Source: Rhizobium leguminosarum
GTDB lineage: Bacteria > Pseudomonadota > Alphaproteobacteria > Rhizobiales > Rhizobiaceae
Assembly (NCBI RefSeq): GCF_001679785.1
Contig: NZ_CP016286.1
Span: 2,046,001-2,110,000 of the forward strand
Length of the DNA: 64,000 bases
Direction of reading: 5' to 3'
The position numbers and the translations under genes were made by a program. Positions 17,118 through 25,541 of this stretch are shown in pieces. How positions within the stretch are numbered: the stretch's first letter is position 1; each line of letters begins with the position of its first letter. A model generated the notes under the pieces. It was not told the DNA's origin. It saw nothing but the letters and a program-made list of their open reading frames with translations, and did no database searches.

Positions 17118-18067
17118 GCGCCGCCAACTCAGCCCATTCGGTCGTCGAACCGAGCCTGTCCAGCAAACGCATCGCCGGCACGATTGTGGTCCTCTATGCG
17201 CTGATCACCCTCATCCCGCTCGTCTGGATCTTCCTGACCAGCATCAAGTCGCCGCCGGATTCGATCAGCTATCCCCCGAAAATTGTCTTCACCCCGTCGC
17301 TCGAAGGCTATTGCAATCTGTTCACCACGCGCACGCGGCAGACGCCCGACTATATCGCCTCGCTGCCGGCGCCGGCCGGCGCCTGTGATGAGGTGACCCG
17401 CAAGCGCAACATGGTAATCGCCGGCCCGTCGAACTTCCTGCCGCGCTTCGTCAATTCGCTGGTGATCGCCTTCGGTTCCACCTTCCTGGCGGTCTTCCTC
17501 GGCACGCTCGCCGCCTATGGCTTCTCCCGCTTCAAGGTGCCGCTTGCCGACGACCTACTGTTCTTTATCCTGTCGACGCGCATGATGCCGCCGATCGCCG
17601 TCGCCATCCCGATCTACCTGATGTACCGCGAGCTCGGCCTGTCGGACACGGCCTTGGGCATGATCCTGCTCTACACCGCCGTCAACGTGTCGCTCGCCGT
17701 CTGGCTGCTCAAGGGCTTCATCGACGAGATCCCGCGCGAATACGAGGAAGCGGCGATGATCGACGGCTATACCCGCCTTCAGGCCTTCCGCAAGGTCGTG
17801 CTGCCGCAGGCAACGACCGGCATTGCCGCGACCGCGATCTTCTGCCTGATCTTTGCCTGGAACGAATATGCCTTCGCCGCGCTCCTGACTTCGGGTGAGG
17901 CCCAGACCGCGCCGCCCTTCATTCCGACGATCATCGGCGAAGGCGGGCAGGACTGGCCGGCGGTCGCCGCCGGCACGACGATCTTCCTGATCCCGATCCT
18001 GGTCTTCACCATTCTCCTGCGCAAGCAGCTGCTGCGCGGCATCACCTTCGGAGCCGTCCGCAAATGA
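17114..18067 (+). CDS. ABC transporter permease (sugar type, MalG-like)
   Basis: The second permease, 317 residues. The first helix is GTIVVLYALITLIPLVWIFLTS, followed by a periplasmic loop of about 70 residues with CNLFTTRTRQ and a lone downstream cysteine. The EAA loop is YEEAAMIDGYTRLQAFRKVVLPQA. It starts inside the previous stop (ATGA) and overlaps the following small gene by 4 bp. It should form a heterodimer with the upstream permease and bind the two ATPases encoded downstream. Confidence 0.93.
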   Translation: MSAANSAHSVVEPSLSSKRIAGTIVVLYALITLIPLVWIFLTSIKSPPDSISYPPKIVFTPSLEGYCNLFTTRTRQTPDYIASLPAPAGACDEVTRKRNMVIAGPSNFLPRFVNSLVIAFGSTFLAVFLGTLAAYGFSRFKVPLADDLLFFILSTRMMPPIAVAIPIYLMYRELGLSDTALGMILLYTAVNVSLAVWLLKGFIDEIPREYEEAAMIDGYTRLQAFRKVVLPQATTGIAATAIFCLIFAWNEYAFAALLTSGEAQTAPPFIPTIIGEGGQDWPAVAAGTTIFLIPILVFTILLRKQLLRGITFGAVRK

Positions 18068-18276
18068 GCTATCTGATCGAAACGTCAGCCCCTGCACGTC
18101 CGAAGCGGCCGCTCTTCCTGCGCCGCGGCCCGATGGAGACCATCGCCACCGTGCTGATCGGGCTCGGCTTCCTGATGCTGTTCCAGCCCTTCCTGCTGGT
18201 GCTCTACACCTATTCGCTGGTCACCCTGCTCATAGGCACCGTCATGTTCATCATCGTTTCGAAATTCCCGGAGTGA
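18064..18276 (+). CDS. Small two-helix inner-membrane protein of the ABC operon
   Basis: A 70-residue protein with a short cytoplasmic N-terminus rich in Arg/Lys/Pro (PARPKRPLFLRRGP) and two hydrophobic segments (about 26-43 and 47-65). It is coupled to the permease by ATGA and to the ATPase by a 3-bp gap, so it is part of the transporter operon. Small membrane proteins in this slot occur in glycerol-type ABC operons (DUF2160 in glp operons); I cannot assign this one to that family, but an accessory role in the transporter is likely. Confidence 0.75.
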   Translation: MSYLIETSAPARPKRPLFLRRGPMETIATVLIGLGFLMLFQPFLLVLYTYSLVTLLIGTVMFIIVSKFPE

Positions 18277-18279
18277 ACC

Positions 18280-19377
18280 ATGGCCGACATCCGGATCGAA
18301 AATCTCCGCAAGGAGTTCGGCAGCTTCGTCGCCGTTGAGGATTCGAGCTTCACCGTCCATGACGGCGAGTTCCTGGCGCTTCTGGGCCCCTCCGGTTGCG
18401 GCAAGACCACGACGCTTCGCATGATCGCCGGCCTCGAGCTGCCGAGCAGTGGCAAGATCTATCTCGATGGCGAGGACGTCACCTTCAACCGCGCCAGCGC
18501 CCGCGACATCGCCTTCGTCTTCCAGCTCTTCGCGCTCTACCCGCATATGAACGTGCGCAAGAACATCGGCTTCCCGCTGCTGTCGCAGGGCATGCCAAAG
18601 GCCGAAATCCGTCAGCGCGTCGAAGAGACCGCGCGCCTGCTGCAGATCGACCATATTCTCAACCGCCCGGTCTCCGGCCTTGCCGGCGGCGACCGGCAGC
18701 GCGTGGCGCTCGGCCGCGCCATCGTCCGGCGTCCGAAGTGCTTCCTGATGGACGAGCCGCTCGGCACGCTGGACGCCGAGTTCCGCGAGATCATGGTCCA
18801 TGAGCTGCGCGAACTGCACAACCGCATCCACGCGACCACCGTCTACGTCACCCATGACCAGCATGAGGCAATGGCTATGGCCGACAAGATCGCCGTCATG
18901 AACCATGGCGTCATCGAGCAGTTCGGCACGCCGCAGGAGATCTATGCCAAGCCTGCGACCATGTATGTGGCCGATTTCATCGGCTCGCCGCCGATGAACT
19001 TCATGCGCTTCACCTCCGGCTTGAAAAGCGGCGATCGCTCCATCCTGCTCGACGGCGTCGATGTCGCTGTTCCCGAGATCCACCAGGACATGGCCGAAAG
19101 CGAACTGGCGCTCGGCGTGCGGCCGGAACATATCCGCTTCAGCGACGCCTCGGCGCTGCGCGGCGCCGTCTATGGCAGCGAATATCTCGGCACCAACCAG
19201 GTCGTGGCTGTGGAAACCCAGGGAGGATTAATCAAGGCCCGCGTTCCCGCCAATCGCAGCTTCCAGATCGGCGAAAGGGTCGGCCTCGAATTCAACCCGG
19301 CGAAACTCGCACTCTTCGACTGCACATCGGGCCGCGCGGTGCCATCCTCGCTCTATCAGGAGACCCGGCATGGCTGA
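18280..19377 (+). CDS. ABC transporter ATP-binding protein (UgpC/MalK class), first
   Basis: A 365-residue ATPase of the carbohydrate-uptake class. Walker A is GPSGCGKTT, the Q loop sits in FVFQLFALYPHM, Walker B is CFLMDEPLGTLDAE and the switch His is in VTHDQHEAMAMAD. The signature loop reads VSGLAGGDRQRVALGRA, so the usual LSGGQ is altered to LAGGD. A C-terminal TOBE-type regulatory region follows from about 240 (VADFIGSPPMNFM, LGVRPEHIRF). A second ATPase follows with an 8-bp overlap, so the transporter probably uses a heterodimer with one weakened signature motif. Confidence 0.92.
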   Translation: MADIRIENLRKEFGSFVAVEDSSFTVHDGEFLALLGPSGCGKTTTLRMIAGLELPSSGKIYLDGEDVTFNRASARDIAFVFQLFALYPHMNVRKNIGFPLLSQGMPKAEIRQRVEETARLLQIDHILNRPVSGLAGGDRQRVALGRAIVRRPKCFLMDEPLGTLDAEFREIMVHELRELHNRIHATTVYVTHDQHEAMAMADKIAVMNHGVIEQFGTPQEIYAKPATMYVADFIGSPPMNFMRFTSGLKSGDRSILLDGVDVAVPEIHQDMAESELALGVRPEHIRFSDASALRGAVYGSEYLGTNQVVAVETQGGLIKARVPANRSFQIGERVGLEFNPAKLALFDCTSGRAVPSSLYQETRHG

Positions 19378-20377
19378 TGTCGTCCTCAGGAACCTCGCCA
19401 AGCGCTTCGGCGACACCCAGGCTTTGGCCGACCTCGATCTTTCGATCCGCGACGGCGAGTTCGTCGTGCTGCTCGGTCCCACAGGCGCCGGCAAGACCAC
19501 GACGTTGCGGCTGATCGCCGGCCTCGAAAAGCCCGATAGCGGCGGCATCGAGATCGGCGGCCGCAATGTCGCCGCCGAAGCCCCCGCCGAACGCGATGTC
19601 GCCTTCGTCTTCCAGCAATATTCGCTCTATCCGCATATGACGGTTTACGAGAACCTCGCCTTCCCGCTGAAGGCGCCGGTCCGCAAACTCAGCACCGCGG
19701 AGATCGACCGGCGCGTGCGCGAAGTCGCGCGCATGGTCCGGATCGACCACAAGCTGGAGAACCGCTCGACCAGGCTTTCCGGCGGCGAGATGCAGCGTGT
19801 CGCGATCGGCCGGGCGCTGGTGCGCCGGCCGGCGATCTATCTGATGGACGAACCGCTGTCCTCGCTCGACGCCAAGCTGCGCGCCGAACTGCGCCTGGAA
19901 CTGAAGCGTATCCAGAAGGAACTCGGCTCGACGCTGCTCTATGTCACTCACGACCAGGTGGAAGCCATGACGATGGCCGACCGCATCGGCATCGTTGCCG
20001 AGGGACGGCTGATGCAAGTGGGAACACCGCGCGAGATCTACGGCAATCCCGCCAACCTGCATGTCGCCGCCCGCCTCGGCCAGCCGCATATCAACCTTTT
20101 GCCGGCGGATCTGCTGCCGGGCGGCCAGCCGCCGGCCGGCACGAAGACAGTCGGCGCCCGCACCGAACATCTCGACATCATTGTCAGCAAGGATGCCAAT
20201 GCCGAGATCGACTGGATCGAACATCTCGGCGACCAGAACCATCTGCACATCAGGGCTGGCAATCACAAGCTCGTCACACTTGCAGATCCATATCTGGCGA
20301 TCGCGCCGGGCGACCGGATCAGCCTGACGTTGCGCGATCCGCTTTATTTCGATGCGGCTGGACAGCGCCTGTCCTGA
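19370..20377 (+). CDS. ABC transporter ATP-binding protein (UgpC/MalK class), second
   Basis: A 335-residue ATPase paired with the preceding one. Walker A is GPTGAGKTT, the signature LSGGEMQRVAIGRA is canonical, Walker B is IYLMDEPLSSLDAKLRAELR, and the switch region is YVTHDQVEAMTMAD. A regulatory domain follows (GARTEHLDIIV, GDRISLTLRDP). Two different ATPases with one degenerate LSGGQ is the layout seen in glycerol and polyol ABC systems of rhizobia. The gene overlaps the upstream ATPase by 8 bp. Confidence 0.93.
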   Translation: MADVVLRNLAKRFGDTQALADLDLSIRDGEFVVLLGPTGAGKTTTLRLIAGLEKPDSGGIEIGGRNVAAEAPAERDVAFVFQQYSLYPHMTVYENLAFPLKAPVRKLSTAEIDRRVREVARMVRIDHKLENRSTRLSGGEMQRVAIGRALVRRPAIYLMDEPLSSLDAKLRAELRLELKRIQKELGSTLLYVTHDQVEAMTMADRIGIVAEGRLMQVGTPREIYGNPANLHVAARLGQPHINLLPADLLPGGQPPAGTKTVGARTEHLDIIVSKDANAEIDWIEHLGDQNHLHIRAGNHKLVTLADPYLAIAPGDRISLTLRDPLYFDAAGQRLS

Positions 20378-20429
20378 CCGGCAAACAGCGTGATGATGGC
20401 ATGAAAAACAAACAGACGGGTCTCAATCG

Positions 20430-22073
20430 ATGAAACACTTCTTCAACCGCAGGGAAAACATCGTCACCGAAGCCTTGGACGGTCTGCTTCTGACGAGCAG
20501 CAAGGGTCGTCTTGCCCGCCTCGACAGCTTTCCCGACATCAAGGTGATCCTGCGAGCGGACTGGGACAAGTCGAAGGTGGCGATCATCTCCGGCGGCGGC
20601 GCCGGTCATGAGCCCTCCCATGCCGGCTTCGTCGGTAAGGGTATGCTGACGGCTGCCGTATCCGGCGAGATTTTCGCCTCGCCGAGCGTCGATGCCGTGC
20701 TGACGGCGATCCGCGCCGTCGCCGGCGAAAAGGGCGCCCTGCTGATCGTCAAGAACTATACCGGCGACCGGCTGAATTTCGGCCTCGCCGCCGAGAAGGC
20801 GCGCGCCGAGGGCTTCGACGTCGAAATGGTCATCGTCGCCGACGATATCGCCATCCCCGGCATCAACCAGCCGCGCGGCGTCGCCGGCACGCTGTTCGTC
20901 CACAAGATCGCTGGCTATCACGCCGAAAGGGGCGAGGACCTGAAGACGGTCGCAGCCCATGCCGCGGCCGCGGCCGGCGATATCGTCTCGCTCGGCATGT
21001 CGCTTTCCACCTGCAGCGTGCCGGGCCAGGCGCATGAGGACCGTCTCGGCGAAAACGAAGGCGAACTCGGCCTCGGCATCCACGGCGAGCCCGGTGTCGA
21101 GCGCATCACCCTGCAGCCGGTCGCCAATATCGTCTCCACCATGGTGGCGCGCCTATCGCCAACGCTGCGCGAAGGGGCAAGCCACTGCCTCCTCATCAAC
21201 AATCTCGGCGCCGTGCCGCCGCTCGAAATGACCGTCATCGCCAACGCCGTGCTATCCTCGCCGCTTGGCCACCGCCTCCGGCTGATCATCGGACCGGCGC
21301 CGATGATGACCGCGCTCAATATGAACGGCTTCTCGCTGTCACTGATCCGGCTGGACGCCGTGCGTGAGGCGGCACTGACGGCAGCGGTCGAACCGCATGC
21401 CTGGATGCCGGCCGTCGAACGCCACGAGATCCAGATCATCGCCGCACCGAGAACATCAGCCGGCTTGAACGGCGCGAATGGTATGGCCGGAGAGAACAGC
21501 CGCAACCGGCGCCTGATCACTGCGCTCTGTGAGCATTTGATCTCCCAGGAAACCGAACTCAACCGCCTGGACGGCCGCGTCGGAGATGGCGATACCGGCT
21601 CGACGGTGGCGTCAGGCGCCCGCAGCGTGCTGGCCCGCCTCGATACGCTGCCGCTCGACCGGCCGGCGGCAACGCTTGCCTCGCTCGGCGAAATCCTCGG
21701 CACCAGCATGGGCGGATCGAGCGGCGTGCTGCTGTCGATCTTCTTCACCGCTGCGGCAAAGACGATGGCCGACAAGGCCGATATATCAGCAGCCCTTCTT
21801 GCCGGGCTCGACAGGATGACGTTCTATGGTGGAGCCGCAGTCGGCGACCGGACGATGGTCGATGCACTGTCGCCTGCCCTGCAGGCGCTGGCATCCGGCG
21901 ATGTCATCGCGGCGGCAAAGGCCGCGGCAGCCGGCGCCGAATCGACGAAGACGATGATGAAGGCGAGAGCCGGACGCGCCTCCTATGTCGGCGAAAGGGA
22001 TCTGGCGGGCGTTGCCGATCCGGGCGCCGTCGCGGTTGCCGGCGCGTTCGGCGTGGTGGCAAGCCTCGCCTGA
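20430..22073 (+). CDS. Dihydroxyacetone kinase family protein, DhaK-DhaL fusion
   Basis: A 547-residue kinase that phosphorylates dihydroxyacetone or a related short ketose. Residues 1-335 are DhaK: ISGGGAGHEPSHAGFVG with His60, NYTGD with Asp113, and GLGIHGEPG with His218, the residue that carries the substrate as a hemiaminal. Residues about 355-547 are DhaL, with the Mg-nucleotide aspartates 381, 386 and 388 in LDGRVGDGDTGS. Fused DhaK-DhaL proteins are usually ATP-dependent, yet this operon also encodes a full PEP relay. It is the first enzyme gene after the transporter, 52 bp downstream. Confidence 0.92.
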   Translation: MKHFFNRRENIVTEALDGLLLTSSKGRLARLDSFPDIKVILRADWDKSKVAIISGGGAGHEPSHAGFVGKGMLTAAVSGEIFASPSVDAVLTAIRAVAGEKGALLIVKNYTGDRLNFGLAAEKARAEGFDVEMVIVADDIAIPGINQPRGVAGTLFVHKIAGYHAERGEDLKTVAAHAAAAAGDIVSLGMSLSTCSVPGQAHEDRLGENEGELGLGIHGEPGVERITLQPVANIVSTMVARLSPTLREGASHCLLINNLGAVPPLEMTVIANAVLSSPLGHRLRLIIGPAPMMTALNMNGFSLSLIRLDAVREAALTAAVEPHAWMPAVERHEIQIIAAPRTSAGLNGANGMAGENSRNRRLITALCEHLISQETELNRLDGRVGDGDTGSTVASGARSVLARLDTLPLDRPAATLASLGEILGTSMGGSSGVLLSIFFTAAAKTMADKADISAALLAGLDRMTFYGGAAVGDRTMVDALSPALQALASGDVIAAAKAAAAGAESTKTMMKARAGRASYVGERDLAGVADPGAVAVAGAFGVVASLA

Positions 22074-22125
22074 CTGGCGTGAAATTCAAAAGCCCGCGGG
22101 AGGCGCGGCGACAGGGAGGATGGCA

Positions 22126-22740
22126 GTGCAGGCGGAACCGGTGCTTGTGGCAGGATTGATCGAGGTGTGCCGCGCGACGATCGCGGAAAACAGCGATCAC
22201 CTCTGTGCGCTCGATCGCGCCATCGGCGATGGCGATCACGGAACCAATATGCGGCGCGGCTGCGAGGCGGTGAGCGCCGAAGGCGAGAGCCTGTCCAGCC
22301 TGCCCTTCCCCGACGCCATGGAAAAGATCGGCCTGACGCTGGTGATGAATGTCGGCGGTGCGGCCGGGCCGCTCTACGGCACGCTGCTGATGGAGATCGG
22401 CCGCGAGCTTCGCAAGAGCAACGAAAAGCCCGATTTTTCGCAGGTGCTGAAACAGGCGATCGATGCCGTCGCGAGACGCGGTCGGGCGCATGCCGGCGAC
22501 AAAACCCTGCTCGACGTGCTCTATCCCGTGCATGCGGCACTCGCCAGCCGCTCTCCGCTCGGCGCAATCGCCCGCAGGGCCGAGCGTTCTGCCAACCGCA
22601 CCGCTGACATGAAGGCGATGCGCGGGCGCGCGGCCTATCTCGGCGACCGTTCCATCGGTCATATCGATCCCGGCGCGTCGAGCTGCGCGCTGCTGACCAC
22701 GGCGATCTGCCGCTATCTCGGGGAGCACCGTCCGCAATGA
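22126..22740 (+). CDS. dhaL: DhaL, nucleotide-binding subunit of dihydroxyacetone kinase
   Basis: A 204-residue DhaL subunit with tightly bound ADP, which is phosphorylated by DhaM and passes phosphate to DhaK-bound substrate. The metal-binding aspartates 30, 35 and 37 (LDRAIGDGDHG) fall at exactly the E. coli positions if the GTG at 22126 is used; GGGAGG lies 6 bases before this GTG. An ATG at 22120 would sit directly on that ribosome site, so I rejected it. The C-terminal half has the family's MKAMRGRAAYLGDRSIGHIDPGA. The stop overlaps the next start (ATGA). Confidence 0.92.
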   Translation: MQAEPVLVAGLIEVCRATIAENSDHLCALDRAIGDGDHGTNMRRGCEAVSAEGESLSSLPFPDAMEKIGLTLVMNVGGAAGPLYGTLLMEIGRELRKSNEKPDFSQVLKQAIDAVARRGRAHAGDKTLLDVLYPVHAALASRSPLGAIARRAERSANRTADMKAMRGRAAYLGDRSIGHIDPGASSCALLTTAICRYLGEHRPQ

Positions 22741-23135
22741 TTGGAAAGACCGCAAATGTGGGTATCGTGATCGTCTCCCACTCGCCGCTGGTGGCAAGGG
22801 GGATCGCCGACATGATCAGGCAGATGGTCGGCGACTGTGTGCCGCTCGCCTGGTCGGGCGGCAATGCCCATGGCGAACTCGGCACCGATGCCGGCGGCAT
22901 TCTGAAGGCAATCGAGGCCGCCTGGTCCGATGCCGGCGTCGCCGTCTTCGTCGATCTCGGCGGCGCAGAAACCAACAGCGAGATGGCGATCGAAATGCTG
23001 GGCCTTCCCCGCTCGGCCCTCGTCTCCATCTGCAACGCGCCGCTCGTCGAAGGCGCCGTCATCGCCGCCGCCGAGGCTTCGGGGGGCGCTTCGCTGGCTA
23101 AAGTCGTCGCCACAGCCGAGGAATTGTCTCCCTGA
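22737..23135 (+). CDS. dhaM: DhaM-type EIIA (mannose-like) phosphotransferase subunit
   Basis: A 132-residue phosphocarrier of the EIIA-Man fold that relays phosphate from HPr to the ADP on DhaL. The active His is His15 in VIVSHSPLVARG; the later motif FVDLGGAETNSEMAIEML is typical of DhaM. In E. coli, DhaM is a three-domain fusion (EIIA-HPr-EI part). Here it is only the EIIA domain, with the HPr and EI parts encoded by the next two genes. It overlaps dhaL by 4 bp and abuts the HPr gene (TGATG). Confidence 0.9.
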   Translation: MIGKTANVGIVIVSHSPLVARGIADMIRQMVGDCVPLAWSGGNAHGELGTDAGGILKAIEAAWSDAGVAVFVDLGGAETNSEMAIEMLGLPRSALVSICNAPLVEGAVIAAAEASGGASLAKVVATAEELSP

Positions 23136-23491
23136 TGACGAACGGATTGCGTCGAAAGAAACAGGAGCCCGAGCCATTGCCCGAGCCATTTAAGGTGAAC
23201 TGCCAGACGGAAGTGGAAGTCAAGCACGGCGTCGGGCTGCATGCCCGCCCCTCCGTCACCTTCACGCGGCTTGCCAAGTCCTTCCCCTGTTCGATCGAGA
23301 TCGCCGTCAACGGCAGCGATGTCTGGCTTAACGGCAAGAGCATCATCAAGATCATGGGCGCGCGAATCCGAAAAGGATCGATCCTCCGGATCCGCGCCGA
23401 CGGCATCCTCGCCGAAGAGGCGATCCGCGCGCTGAAGGAACTCATCGAGCGCAACTTCGATGAGGAAAAGAAACATGGCCGAACCGCTTAG
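23135..23491 (+). CDS. HPr-like phosphocarrier protein
   Basis: A 118-residue HPr-like protein with a charged N-terminal extension of about 25 residues (NGLRRKKQEPEPLPEPF) in front of the usual 85-residue fold. The phosphorylated His is His36 in GVGLHARPS. A serine in the place of the HPr kinase site is present at about 69 (NGKSIIKIM). It starts one base inside the DhaM stop and its 3' end overlaps the Enzyme I gene by 17 bp. The tight linkage marks it as dedicated to the Dha kinase relay rather than to a general PTS. Confidence 0.9.
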   Translation: MTNGLRRKKQEPEPLPEPFKVNCQTEVEVKHGVGLHARPSVTFTRLAKSFPCSIEIAVNGSDVWLNGKSIIKIMGARIRKGSILRIRADGILAEEAIRALKELIERNFDEEKKHGRTA

Positions 23492-25082
23492 ACTGAAGGC
23501 GAAGAGCGCATCCCCCGGCATCGCATCCGGCCCGGCCTTTCTCGCGGGGGAGCCGAAGGCTCCTTCCGCTGCCGAGCGGCCGGACGCTGCCCCTGCGTCC
23601 CGAGCCGTTGGTGGATACGGCGCGCTGGAGAAGGCGATCGATATCTCGATCGGCGAACTCGAGCACCTTGCCGATGGAGCCGATGCGGAAAGCCGGGATA
23701 TCATCGATTTCCAGATCGAGGTGCTGCGCGATCCGACGATCGCGGAAGCGACCGGCGCACGCATCGAAGCCGACGGGAATGTCGTCTTTGCCTGGGTCGC
23801 CACCCTCGACGCCTATATCGGCGAACTCGAAGCGGCCGATGAAGAGCAGATGCGGGCACGCGCCGTCGATATTCTCGACATCAAGAACCGTGTGCTCGGG
23901 GCGCTCGCCGGCACGCCGATCGCCGATTTCCCGCCCGGTTCGGTCTTCGTCGGCAAGGATATGGAGCCGAGCCGCTTTCTCGCCCATGACTGGTCGAAAG
24001 GCGGCGGCATCGCGCTGTTCGCAGGCAGCACTGCCGGCCATGTCGCCCTGCTCGCCCGGGCGAAATCGGTGCCGATGGTGGTCGGCGCAGGCCGCTTTTC
24101 AGCCGCAGACGGAGATCCTGTCAGCGTGGATGGCAACGCCGGTGCGGTCATCCTGCAGGCGGGCAGCATGCTGATTGCGCCCTTGACACCGGCACAGGCG
24201 CCTGCCGCCGACACGCAAACCGCCGGCGGCGAACTGCGCACAGCGGACGGCGTGCCGATCCTGCTCTCGATCAACATCAACGATGCCGCCGAGATCGATG
24301 CGCTCGATCCGGCAACAGCCGGCGTCGGCCTGATGCGCTCGGAATTTTCAATAACCTCAGTGGCCGATGCCGCCAATGAGGAACGGCAGCTGGCGATCTA
24401 TCGCCGCGTGCTGGAGCAGGCGGGCGACAGGCCGGTAACGATCCGCATGCTCGATATCGGCGGCGACAAGCCGCTCGCCGGCCTCGAAGACCTGCCGGCT
24501 CTCTCCGGCTCGGGCCTGCGCGGCATCCGGCTGCTGCTTGCCCGGCCGGAAATCGCCCGCATCCAGGCCCGCGCCCTGCTGCGCGCCGCCGTCCTCGGCA
24601 GGCTGTCGGTGATGCTGCCGATGGTGACCTTTCCTGATGAAATCGACAGGATGCGTGACATCTTCCGGGAGGAAGCCGAAAAGCTCGGCCGCCGTGCCCT
24701 GCCCCACCGGATGCCGCCGATCGGCATGATGGTGGAGGTACCATCAGCCGCATTGATGCTCGATACCTTCGGGGCGGCGGCGTTCTTCTCGTTCGGAACC
24801 AACGACCTCACCCAATATCTTGCCGCCTCCGCCCGCGACGATATCGACGCCGATGCCGGCAAGGCGGCACCCGCCGTGCTCCGGCTGCTTGCCCAGGCGG
24901 TGAAGCTGACCTCCGGCAAGCCGGTCAGCATCTGCGGCGATATGGCCGGCAATCCGCACTATCTGCCCAGGCTGCTTGCCGCCGGCTTCCGGCATTTTTC
25001 CGTGGCGCCGGCCCGGCGTCCCGCGATAAGATCGGCGATCATCGGCCTCAACGCCGATGGCACAAGGGCAGCCGGAGAGTAG
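23475..25082 (+). CDS. PTS Enzyme I-like PEP-protein phosphotransferase
   Basis: A 535-residue Enzyme I that takes phosphate from PEP and gives it to HPr. All parts are present: an N-terminal swivelling domain with His189 in GSTAGHVALLAR (consensus GGxTSHxAI, here relaxed), and a PEP-binding barrel with GVGLMRSEF, IRMLDIGGDKPL, GIRLLLARPEI, VEVPSAALMLD, FSFGTNDLTQY and the catalytic Cys487 in SICGDMAG. Unlike E. coli DhaM, which has only an EI fragment, this protein is near full length. The ATG at 23475 has GAGGA 8 bases upstream; an ATG at 23460 is an alternative. Confidence 0.92.
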   Translation: MAEPLRLKAKSASPGIASGPAFLAGEPKAPSAAERPDAAPASRAVGGYGALEKAIDISIGELEHLADGADAESRDIIDFQIEVLRDPTIAEATGARIEADGNVVFAWVATLDAYIGELEAADEEQMRARAVDILDIKNRVLGALAGTPIADFPPGSVFVGKDMEPSRFLAHDWSKGGGIALFAGSTAGHVALLARAKSVPMVVGAGRFSAADGDPVSVDGNAGAVILQAGSMLIAPLTPAQAPAADTQTAGGELRTADGVPILLSININDAAEIDALDPATAGVGLMRSEFSITSVADAANEERQLAIYRRVLEQAGDRPVTIRMLDIGGDKPLAGLEDLPALSGSGLRGIRLLLARPEIARIQARALLRAAVLGRLSVMLPMVTFPDEIDRMRDIFREEAEKLGRRALPHRMPPIGMMVEVPSAALMLDTFGAAAFFSFGTNDLTQYLAASARDDIDADAGKAAPAVLRLLAQAVKLTSGKPVSICGDMAGNPHYLPRLLAAGFRHFSVAPARRPAIRSAIIGLNADGTRAAGE

Positions 25083-25083
25083 A

Positions 25084-25494
25084 ATGGCGCGCGAAGACAC
25101 CGAAGACGCCATTATCGCCTACAAGTCCATTCTGGCGCAGATCATCGACAACAGGCCATCGGGCACGCGCCAGCGCCTGGCGACCGCGCTTGGAAAACAT
25201 CGCAGCTTCGTCACGCAGATCACCAGCCCGACCTATGCAACGCCGCTGCCGGCGCGCCATCTCGCGACGATCGTCCGCGTCTGCCATTTCAGCGCCGCCG
25301 AACAGGAGCGCTTTCTCGAAGCCTATCAAGCCGCCCATCCCGGCAAGCTGCCGGACCTCGGCCATTCCGAGAAATTGCGGCACCTGTCGCTGATGGTGCC
25401 CGACTTCGGCGACGACAGGAAAAACCGCCTATTGGAAGAGGCGATCTCCGATCTGGTGCAGAAGATCGTCGCGATATCGGGGGCGAGTGAGTAG
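25084..25494 (+). CDS. Putative XRE-like HTH protein of the Dha kinase operon
   Basis: A 136-residue soluble protein starting one base after the Enzyme I stop, with GGAGAG before the ATG. Residues about 25-60 look like a Cro/C1-type helix-turn-helix (TRQRLATALGKHRSFVTQI), followed by ICHFS-like HFSAAEQERFLEAYQAAHP and an acidic-basic C-terminal helix. I do not recognise a named family. Position inside the operon suggests a regulator or an accessory factor of the kinase relay. The HTH reading is by eye only. Confidence 0.65.
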   Translation: MAREDTEDAIIAYKSILAQIIDNRPSGTRQRLATALGKHRSFVTQITSPTYATPLPARHLATIVRVCHFSAAEQERFLEAYQAAHPGKLPDLGHSEKLRHLSLMVPDFGDDRKNRLLEEAISDLVQKIVAISGASE

Positions 25495-25541
25495 TGAGCG
25501 GATTGACGTAACGTAATGCTTTTGGCCTTGGGAGGGGCTTG

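Noticed and set aside
18064..18276. Assignment of the small membrane protein to DUF2160 of glycerol operons
   Set aside because: Position and topology agree, but I cannot see sequence features that would support that family, so it was left as an unnamed accessory protein.
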